This document shows, in pieces, positions 1 through 5,790 of a stretch of 6,619 nt of DNA. The stretch covers positions 1 through 6,619 of the forward strand of contig PWOE01000076.1 of the NCBI GenBank assembly GCA_003557585.1. The letters run 5' to 3'. This stretch comes from Candidatus Nealsoniibacteriota bacterium. Its GTDB lineage: Bacteria; Patescibacteriota; Minisyncoccia; Minisyncoccales; CSSED10-335. The notes below the pieces were generated by a model, which was not told where the DNA came from, searched no databases, and saw only the letters and a list, made by a program, of their open reading frames with translations. A program made the position numbers and the translations under genes. Numbering within the stretch: position 1 is the first letter of the stretch; each line of letters opens with the position of its first letter.

Positions 1-1277
1 ACTTGTTTTCTAAGAATATTTTATGGGATGTTGGGTGTAGAATTACAACATATAATTTGGCTTTTGATGCGCATGACAGGGTGGTTCAGGGTGGTTCAGG
101 GCTTGAATTGTTTAATATTGAAACCGGTGAACGCACACTGAGTCAAAATGCACCATATACGGATTCGCAGGATAACCCAAAAGTTGTCGGGGAACTGCGC
201 GGGATTGGGATGAAACATAAAAACTGGCAGTTGGATTTTGTTGGCGGCACCCCACCACCCCCGACCGGCACTACCATTGCGAACTTCGTAAAAATCATAC
301 AGGATTCCGATGATCCGGCGGATGATGATGTGGTATCATTTTTCAATCTGTACGGCCCGGCGAATTATATGAATAGGCAGATTAGCGTGAACAGCCCTGT
401 AGCGATAGACAACCTGCCGTTCGGAAAATATATTGTTACACAACCTGGGTTTAATTCACAGTTCCCGGCAGTAGGTGTGGAGCCGCGGACGTTTGTATTG
501 AGCAGCGATAACCCCGAGCAGAATGTGGATTTGATTTACCGCAAAGCCGTTGGGGAGTTTGTAACCGGGCAGCTACGGATTGTGGATATACTGGATAGCG
601 CAGAACCCGTACAGGCACAGTTCGATTTTACGTTTGCGATACGATCTACGGGAACGGGGGTTATTGAGGTAGCGAATAATAATGTTCCCGGAAACCTGGT
701 ACTGGTTGCTTATGATACATCCACAGACAGTGTGCAGCAGATTGTAAGTAATCTGCGTGATGCGATTAACGGGGCATCGGGGGGTACAAGAATTATAGAT
801 TCTGACTGGGCAGACCCCGTTACGGCTTTCAGTGCCGGACAGGGAAATATTCTTCGTTTGCGCCATGACACACCTGGAAGTATTGGGAACAACTTCCAGG
901 TACGTATTGTGTATAGCGCGGATATTGAAGTGAACGGAAATGCGAGTGGTTTACTCACACAAAACCTGCAGGGGGGCGAGGATGTTTCCCCTAATTTCGT
1001 TGAGCTCTACTACCCATACGCCGGGAGTTTCCAGCACATACCAAAAGTAAGTATTACCTACACTGATACCGAAAGCCCGGAAACCGTAGCGGAACGGTTG
1101 GTACAGGCTGTGAATGACCACCCAACAATTAATCTCGAAGCAGCAAGAATCGGGGATACCATTACATTCACTGAAAAACGACAGGGAACCCAATACGCCG
1201 GAAACCGGATACGTGTACTCACAAACGGACAGACTATAATTATAAATCCAACCAACGGTATTATTACCATGGGGTAA
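1..1277 (+). CDS. C-terminal part of a multi-domain virion appendage / tail-fibre-like protein (5' end outside window)
   Basis: The reading frame is open at the left edge, with the first whole codon at position 3. The TTG there is not a credible start, so the true N-terminus lies upstream. Numbering from that codon, residues 1-80 are a beta-rich segment ending in FVGG. A Pro/Gly/Thr linker (PPPPTG) follows at about 84-89. Residues 92-182 read like a SpaA/Cna-B or prealbumin-type beta-sandwich, with the hallmark DNLPFGKYIVTQ. Two tandem related modules follow, at about 230-306 and 349-408. Each runs Y-x-T, a helix with V..NL.DAIN or V..LV.AVN, beta strands, then GN.(F/I).VR. A similar pattern occurs in phage tail-sheath domains. 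There are no transmembrane segments. The chain of small beta domains suits an exposed virion appendage used for adsorption. An alternative is a cell-surface adhesin carried by the phage. The coding call is firm; the exact role is inferred. Confidence 0.72.
   Translation, partial: LFSKNILWDVGCRITTYNLAFDAHDRVVQGGSGLELFNIETGERTLSQNAPYTDSQDNPKVVGELRGIGMKHKNWQLDFVGGTPPPPTGTTIANFVKIIQDSDDPADDDVVSFFNLYGPANYMNRQISVNSPVAIDNLPFGKYIVTQPGFNSQFPAVGVEPRTFVLSSDNPEQNVDLIYRKAVGEFVTGQLRIVDILDSAEPVQAQFDFTFAIRSTGTGVIEVANNNVPGNLVLVAYDTSTDSVQQIVSNLRDAINGASGGTRIIDSDWADPVTAFSAGQGNILRLRHDTPGSIGNNFQVRIVYSADIEVNGNASGLLTQNLQGGEDVSPNFVELYYPYAGSFQHIPKVSITYTDTESPETVAERLVQAVNDHPTINLEAARIGDTITFTEKRQGTQYAGNRIRVLTNGQTIIINPTNGIITMG
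81..100 (+). repeat. Exact tandem duplication of a 10-bp unit inside the first gene
   Basis: GTGGTTCAGG occurs twice back to back (81-90 and 91-100), flanked by AGG before and G after. The unit is not a multiple of three. Loss of one copy would shift the downstream frame, which then meets a TGA within about 15 codons. In the present two-copy state the frame reads DRVVQGGSGLELFN without interruption. Confidence 0.85.
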
Positions 1278-1292
1278 CTTTTTTTATAAGGA

Positions 1293-1311
1293 TGTGGGGA
1301 AAATCCCCACA
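1293..1311 (+). promoter_or_regulatory. GC-rich hairpin after the first gene, no T tract
   Basis: TGTGGGGA pairs perfectly with TCCCCACA across an AAA loop (8-bp stem). It begins 15 bases after the TAA of the upstream gene. A run of seven T precedes it but no T run follows, so on the + strand it is a poor intrinsic terminator. It may protect the 3' end of the upstream mRNA or act together with the next hairpin. The structure is seen directly; its role is inferred. Confidence 0.6.
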
Positions 1312-1324
1312 GTGATGAGTGATA

Positions 1325-1358
1325 GGCCGGGGGAATAGCAGTACCCCGGTCAATTTTT
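1325..1358 (+). terminator. Putative rho-independent terminator between appendage and nozzle-like genes
   Basis: CCGGGG (1327-1332) pairs with CCCCGG (1344-1349) around an 11-base loop. A G-U and a G-C pair extend the stem to 8 bp (1325-1351). AA and five T follow immediately, the usual layout of an intrinsic terminator. It ends about 11 bases before the next ATG, so it could also affect translation of that gene or give only partial read-through. No clear promoter is visible between it and the next gene. Confidence 0.6.
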
Positions 1359-1369
1359 AATCTGTGATT

Positions 1370-4300
1370 ATGGAACGTCAAATTCAACAAAAATTTATTC
1401 GCGGTATCAATCGAAGATTTAATGTCGCTAATCAGGACGACCCGACGAGGTTATATCGGTTGGAGAATGCCAGGTTACAGAAGCGGGGCGAAACCGGGCA
1501 GGTTGCACGAATAAAAGGGTTTGAGGAATTGACGAACACACCTGTAATTACTGGAACGGTGTACGATTCGGTTTTTTACGATAATCTTTTAATTGTATTG
1601 AGCCATCCCGGAGCGACCGATGCAGTTATTCACATTTTCAATGTCGATACAAATACCCTGATAACCACATTCAATTTCCCCGAAGAAGATACCGGATATG
1701 GGGAACTCACTTTATTAGAGGATACGATATTTATTACTCCATATAATAAAATGTTGAATTTATATAATGGAACGTGGAGAATGAATGATTTTAAATCCAC
1801 AACTCCATTATTGCGACTTTCACAAAATGCTACGATGGATGGGTTTTTGGAGCAGGAAGCGACGTATTGGTATATGGCCGCGATTACGTATAGAGATAAC
1901 CACAAAACATTAACCTGTTTCCCGCAGAAAATAAAAATTGGCGCAAAGCGGTTTGTTGAATTAAATATTACCACACCAATCGATTTGGATTTGGGCGATG
2001 TACAGGTCGAGATATTCAGGAAAAAAGAAGAAGAAAATTTCTTTTTGATTGACAGGGTGCGTGTGGATGCACAGAACGATTTTGAATATATCGATACCGG
2101 CAGGCCGAAGATGCGTGCATTTTCCAGGCAGAATTATGTGTGGAATGAGACTGAGGCTTCGGCAGCGATTGTACGTGACAGAATGGTTCGCGGCGGGGTT
2201 ACGTTTGCTGACAGGGAATATGAACCTGATGCGACGGTAACACTGGATGATGCTACGGATGATGAATCGCTGGTGCCGGATAGTAATTTTACCGTATATG
2301 CCCGGCGGCGGTTTCCGGATGGGATACTTTCACCCCATGTACCCGTAGATGAAATTATCGGTGAAGAAGACAAAACCTTTAAGATAAACCAACCGACTAC
2401 ACCAGACAGAGAGATCGGGTTTTATATGGGGTTTAACCGACCATTTATTCCATCTGATAAAACCATCGAATTCCCCACATTGGAAATTTATAACGCCGTG
2501 GTACCATCTATTCAAACTGAAAGTGAAGATGAGTTTGAACAGGACAGACCATTTGATCCCCATGTATTTGTTGGGTTTGCACAGATTATACGACAGTTTC
2601 ACGAAGGTAATACCATACGTCATGGGATTCGTGATTTAGAATGGGGTGGTGGTGTGTTAGGGTTTCATTGGTTCGATTCCAATTCTGAAAGTCCGACAGG
2701 GTTTGAAAATATTATGCCGCGTTATATTGATATTGAAGTGGTTGAAGGAGTGGTGATTAAATATAAACGTATCGCAACAGATCGAAATGATGGTACTGTG
2801 ACGCAAGGTGTGTATCAAATTGCGTGGTTGAATGGGTTGAAAGAATATATAGCGACTCAACAATTTAATGTTCAGACTGAATCGGTATTATCCGGATTTA
2901 CGATGTCTACTCAACGAACTAATTCTAATTTTTTGGGGATTGATGTGCGTGTGGTAGGGTATAAAGATCAAACAGACATTTTTCCGAAACCATATAGAAC
3001 TGAATCTACCAATAATATAGCATTGGAATGGAAAAACCGTGTTTATTTGGTACTGGATAGAGAAAGTATTTACAATGAATTTAATTCTACTGAATTTAAT
3101 AATTCAGACGTGAAAGATTCGTGGAATTCAAACCCCCCTGATTTATCAGCCAGAGCAATATTATCTTTATTAAACATTACATATATAGAAGATGATAATC
3201 CTACATCGGTACCGTTAACGATTGATGGTCTTTCACATTATCGGTGGGATTATGAAGATGAAGTAATTCAGCCGGTGCCGGATTTTGGATTGGAAGATTC
3301 GGTGGTATATTTGGGATCTACGTTTGGGCAGGGTGAAAAACTATACTCTGCCGGAATTGAAAAAGTTACAAATAACGGTTTCACGTTTTGGAGATTACCG
3401 ACACACGCTATTTTTGAAACATTACTACTTTCGGAAGAACTTGAAATTTTTCAGGACCATTTTGCAAACCTGCTGATATGGAGTGAACCGTATGTATTGG
3501 GCACCGGCATTAATGGTATTCGTAATTTTACGTTTACCAATTTTAAATCGGTTTCGCAGGATTTTGGGCCGATCATCGATATTCGTTACATCAACAACCG
3601 GTTATTGGTGTTTTGTGAACGCGGGGTGAATATGGTACATGTGGGAGAGACATTGACCCAACAGGCATCGGGTGAGGTATTTGTTTCTTCGGCACAGTTT
3701 TTAACCAGTGATTTTTGGTTGCTCCGTAATTTACCTGCCGTACAAAAACAGAGCATTGTACAGTATGAGAACATGTTGTTTATGAGTGATGGCCGGGATG
3801 TATGGCAGTTTATTGAAGGGTTTCAGAATATAACCAATGGCGCGATAGAACTCGATGGTGATGTGGTTGCTGCCGGTGTGGACCCACTAAACAAAGAGTA
3901 CCGTATTACCGATCAATCGCAGACATGGGCGTTCAGTATCGAATTAGGAGAATGGATGGGCCCGTACACCTATACTGATATTGCACCGGTGAATTACAGA
4001 GACAGGTTTTTTGCAGTACATGATCAGGGAATCATTGAGCATAATAATGGAAACACGTTTGATGGTTCAGAGTATGAGACATTTATTGAGAGTGTCGCAA
4101 TTGATGTTCAACATTCTGCTATGGATAAATTGTGGAGAAAATTCCTTTTGCAGTTGGATAACATACCCGGTGAACCTGACCAGGAAACATTAGATTTTCT
4201 ATATGGAAAAGATTTTTCGAATAAAACAGCCAAAAATCTTTTTGAAGTTGCTAAAAAGCTGAATTTGTACCATATTGGAATACATCCAGACGAACATAAT

Positions 4301-4393
4301 TCCCAACAGTTGTACTGGGGTATCCGAACTGATATTGAAGATTTTGTATTGCGAGCATTCGCGTACAATTTGTTAATTAGAAACCGTCCATAA
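1370..4393 (+). CDS. Large beta-rich tail protein, nozzle / stabilisation-protein-like (P22 gp10 or crAss-muzzle class)
   Basis: This is a ~1007-residue protein. ATG 1370 is preferred over the in-frame GTG at 1364; neither has a Shine-Dalgarno. The N-terminus (residues 5-50) carries a virion-type opening, with IRGINRRFN, a Tyr, then LENARL and RIKGFEE. This recalls stabilisation/nozzle proteins of short-tailed phages. Residues ~60-150 have propeller-like strand repeats. Residues ~160-245 look like an FN3/Ig-like domain (YWYMAAITY ... FEYIDTG). Residues ~695-760 hold LLIWSEPY, FTNFKSVSQDFGPI, then NNRLLVFCERGVNMVHVG. Near residue 845, NKEYRI ... WAFSIELGEW resembles the strand pattern of P22 gp10, as does the later DKLWRKFLLQLD. 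Residues ~440-625 are coded by unusually A/T-rich DNA. The protein probably forms the distal tail tube or nozzle. Ejection-like genes downstream support this. The family assignment is by eye and tentative. Confidence 0.7.
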   Translation: MERQIQQKFIRGINRRFNVANQDDPTRLYRLENARLQKRGETGQVARIKGFEELTNTPVITGTVYDSVFYDNLLIVLSHPGATDAVIHIFNVDTNTLITTFNFPEEDTGYGELTLLEDTIFITPYNKMLNLYNGTWRMNDFKSTTPLLRLSQNATMDGFLEQEATYWYMAAITYRDNHKTLTCFPQKIKIGAKRFVELNITTPIDLDLGDVQVEIFRKKEEENFFLIDRVRVDAQNDFEYIDTGRPKMRAFSRQNYVWNETEASAAIVRDRMVRGGVTFADREYEPDATVTLDDATDDESLVPDSNFTVYARRRFPDGILSPHVPVDEIIGEEDKTFKINQPTTPDREIGFYMGFNRPFIPSDKTIEFPTLEIYNAVVPSIQTESEDEFEQDRPFDPHVFVGFAQIIRQFHEGNTIRHGIRDLEWGGGVLGFHWFDSNSESPTGFENIMPRYIDIEVVEGVVIKYKRIATDRNDGTVTQGVYQIAWLNGLKEYIATQQFNVQTESVLSGFTMSTQRTNSNFLGIDVRVVGYKDQTDIFPKPYRTESTNNIALEWKNRVYLVLDRESIYNEFNSTEFNNSDVKDSWNSNPPDLSARAILSLLNITYIEDDNPTSVPLTIDGLSHYRWDYEDEVIQPVPDFGLEDSVVYLGSTFGQGEKLYSAGIEKVTNNGFTFWRLPTHAIFETLLLSEELEIFQDHFANLLIWSEPYVLGTGINGIRNFTFTNFKSVSQDFGPIIDIRYINNRLLVFCERGVNMVHVGETLTQQASGEVFVSSAQFLTSDFWLLRNLPAVQKQSIVQYENMLFMSDGRDVWQFIEGFQNITNGAIELDGDVVAAGVDPLNKEYRITDQSQTWAFSIELGEWMGPYTYTDIAPVNYRDRFFAVHDQGIIEHNNGNTFDGSEYETFIESVAIDVQHSAMDKLWRKFLLQLDNIPGEPDQETLDFLYGKDFSNKTAKNLFEVAKKLNLYHIGIHPDEHNSQQLYWGIRTDIEDFVLRAFAYNLLIRNRP
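3076..3100 (+). repeat. Short direct repeat in the A/T-rich part of the nozzle-like gene
   Basis: TGAATTTAAT occurs at 3076-3085 and 3091-3100, spaced by 15 bases. It encodes the near-duplicated peptides NEFN and TEFN. The period is in frame, consistent with a small slippage duplication in a segment of very low G+C (about 23% over 3061-3120). Confidence 0.6.
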
Positions 4394-4405
4394 AACCTTA
4401 CTATT

Positions 4406-4609
4406 ATGATACCAGAAAAACCAGTAACGCCAGGTGCAGATAATAGCGGCAGCAGAGATTTCCCAGATACCCCTGTATCGCAGATGGGTACTTCTGAAAC
4501 CGGTCGCGGAGCTGTGAAACAAAATGCGATTGCGGCTAATAAAGCAAACCCGGTAGGAAAATTGCAGAAAAAAGAGTGTGGTTATCAAAAAACTGATTTT
4601 AGACCGTAA
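4406..4609 (+). CDS. Small, probably disordered protein of unknown function
   Basis: This 67-residue protein starts at ATG 4406, 12 bases after the nozzle-like gene, with an A/T-rich leader (ACTATT) and no Shine-Dalgarno. I do not recognise it. The first half is rich in Pro, Gly, Ser, Asp and Thr (MIPEKPVTPGADNSGSRD). The middle (about 36-48) could be a short Ala/Asn/Lys helix. The end is basic, with LQKKECGYQKTDFRP and a single Cys. It has no hydrophobic segment and no repeats. It fills the gap between tail and membrane genes with no overlap and ends just before a hairpin, which supports a real gene. In P22 this position is held by small tail-completion or needle proteins, but nothing in the sequence proves such a role. 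It may be a minor virion protein or a scaffold-type peptide. Confidence 0.6.
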   Translation: MIPEKPVTPGADNSGSRDFPDTPVSQMGTSETGRGAVKQNAIAANKANPVGKLQKKECGYQKTDFRP

Positions 4610-4626
4610 ATTGCGAAGTTCGCAAT
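4610..4626 (+). promoter_or_regulatory. Perfect hairpin between the small gene and the holin-like start
   Basis: ATTGCGAA and TTCGCAAT form a perfect inverted repeat around a single central G (in RNA, a 7-bp stem with a 3-base loop, or 6 bp with a 5-base loop). It starts on the base after the TAA at 4607-4609. Six A follow, then ACGGGC-type leader and ATG 4638, 11 bases downstream of the hairpin. With A rather than T after the stem it is not a standard + strand terminator. It could control mRNA stability, limit translation of the membrane protein, or bind a protein as a palindrome. Confidence 0.55.
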
Positions 4627-4637
4627 AAAAAACGGGC

Positions 4638-5069
4638 ATGAAAAACATGAATGAAACCATAGCTGAAGGCACGATTGGTCTTTTCGTTAAAGTGGGTATA
4701 TTATTTTCTGCATGGATGGTAAGTTTTCAACAATCTGTGGTGGAAGTGATATCTACTGATGAATATATAGACCGGGCATTTGATACAGCGTTTAGCTTGG
4801 GATTATTGATTTTGTTTGTTGTATATATGATTTACGAAAATCGTGTAAAAGATAAACGTAAAGAGTTAGCTCAAAGTGAAAATGTTGAATTACTTCGTAC
4901 AAATATTGAAGTCATCCGTTCATTTACAACATCGAATAACGATATTGTTAAAAGTATAGAACGGACACAAGAAACCACTGAAAAATCGATGCAACAATTG
5001 AGTAAAGAAAACACGACAGCATTGGAAAATTTAACATCTGTGATTAATAAACTCGAATCCAAATTATAA
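4638..5069 (+). CDS. Small membrane protein with coiled-coil tail, holin-like
   Basis: This is a 143-residue protein. ATG 4638 is used here; a second in-frame ATG at 4647 would remove only three residues. Residues ~11-38 are a moderately hydrophobic, partly amphipathic segment (IGLFVKVGILFSAWMV). Residues 48-66 are a strong transmembrane helix (AFSLGLLILFVVYMIY). A positively charged stretch follows directly (ENRVKDKRK). Residues ~75-143 are polar and helical, rich in Glu, Ser, Thr and Asn, and likely a coiled coil. One or two membrane segments, then Lys/Arg, then a short coiled coil matches the general plan of BhlA/UviB-type small holins, but the tail here is longer. The coding DNA is A/T-rich (about 23% G+C around 4801-4860), unlike the next gene. 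Lying among virion genes, it could instead be an ejection or membrane-channel factor. It is probably co-transcribed with the downstream gene, 4 bases away. Confidence 0.6.
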   Translation: MKNMNETIAEGTIGLFVKVGILFSAWMVSFQQSVVEVISTDEYIDRAFDTAFSLGLLILFVVYMIYENRVKDKRKELAQSENVELLRTNIEVIRSFTTSNNDIVKSIERTQETTEKSMQQLSKENTTALENLTSVINKLESKL

Positions 5070-5073
5070 AATC

Positions 5074-5790
5074 ATGTTTGGTTTTTTATCTCCCCCACGT
5101 ATTCCACCACCTGTTCGCCCTGATGATTTTACAAGGGAAGAACGCGATAGGCATCGCAGCATTATAACGGAAGGCGATCCGCTTCGGGCTCGCAGAGATC
5201 AGGCCGGTATTGATCGGTTGTTGACGAACGCAGTTACCGAAATTACAGGGCCTACCGGGGCGTTTACCCTTTCTCAGCGTCAACATGCTGATGATCAAAC
5301 GGGCCGACACATTGCAGAGTTTTTAGGGCAATCGGCTGAACTGGAAGAACGTCGCCGGGATATGTCTGAAGAACGACTGGGTATGTTGGAATCAGAGCGA
5401 AGACGTGACCTGGATGAGTACGAACAAATGGTGCAGTCCCACCAGGCTGCAGAGGAAGTGGCGCGGAAGAACTGGCAATCCGGACTTCTTCGCGCCGGTG
5501 CAGGGCTGCTTAGTGTAGCGGCTCCGGGAATCGGTACAGCGATTGGTGCAGGGGTTGGATTATTGGCTGGTGGGCAACGTGAGTTACCACCAGAGGACCG
5601 CAGGGCGCGAGTGGGAATGACTGCAGGAAACCCGATGGGGTGGATGGGGTCGCAGTGGGGTACACAGGGATTTGTGGGTGTTGGTTTTGACCGAGAAGAT
5701 GAAGCGATCATGCCCCCATTACCCGATGATATGGGTGATATTTACGGAACACCAACCGATCCAACCAGGTTTTCAGTATTGGGATATTAA
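5074..5790 (+). CDS. Putative ejection (internal virion) protein with Gly/Ala-rich membrane-active segment
   Basis: This is a 238-residue protein starting at ATG 5074, 4 bases after the preceding stop, with no Shine-Dalgarno. The N-terminus is Pro-rich (FLSPPRIPPPVRP). Residues ~64-135 are a highly charged helix likely to form a coiled coil (ELEERRRDMSEERLGMLE). Residues 138-167 are a glycine/alanine hydrophobic stretch (LLSVAAPGIGTAIGAGVGLL) that could insert into a membrane. The C-terminal third is rich in Gly, Met, Trp and Pro and looks flexible. A helix plus a GxxxG-like hydrophobic segment, placed after a nozzle-type gene, is typical of podovirus ejection or pilot proteins such as P22 gp7, which has a similar length. 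Such proteins travel with the DNA and line a channel across the envelope. There is no enzyme motif. Local G+C is high (about 63% over 5461-5520). The role is inferred from architecture and context. Confidence 0.6.
   Translation: MFGFLSPPRIPPPVRPDDFTREERDRHRSIITEGDPLRARRDQAGIDRLLTNAVTEITGPTGAFTLSQRQHADDQTGRHIAEFLGQSAELEERRRDMSEERLGMLESERRRDLDEYEQMVQSHQAAEEVARKNWQSGLLRAGAGLLSVAAPGIGTAIGAGVGLLAGGQRELPPEDRRARVGMTAGNPMGWMGSQWGTQGFVGVGFDREDEAIMPPLPDDMGDIYGTPTDPTRFSVLGY

Noticed and set aside
3..5. TTG as the start codon of the first gene
   Set aside because: The frame is already open at base 1, there is no leader to judge, and the protein begins mid-domain. A partial gene is more likely.
629..636. 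TACGTTTG, matching the Bacteroidota -7 promoter consensus TAnnTTTG (also at 2200-2207 and 3319-3326)
   Set aside because: All three lie inside coding sequence and arise from ordinary codons. None has a TTG at the expected distance upstream.
1293..1311. First hairpin as a second intrinsic terminator
   Set aside because: No T run follows on the + strand. On the minus strand the stem is followed by an A-rich rather than T-rich stretch, and no minus-strand gene needs it.
2020..2035. A-rich run (AAAAAAGAAGAAG) as a programmed frameshift site
   Set aside because: The gene continues in one frame for over 2 kb on both sides and no useful product would arise from a shift.
4373..4672. 99-codon open frame on the minus strand over the small-gene region
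   Set aside because: It runs antisense across the ends of three + strand genes and has no recognisable domain. The + strand genes explain the region better.
5295..5711. 138-codon minus-strand frame rich in Ser, Pro and Arg
   Set aside because: The composition is what the complement of the Gly/Arg/Glu-rich ejection-like gene would give; it lies wholly within that gene.
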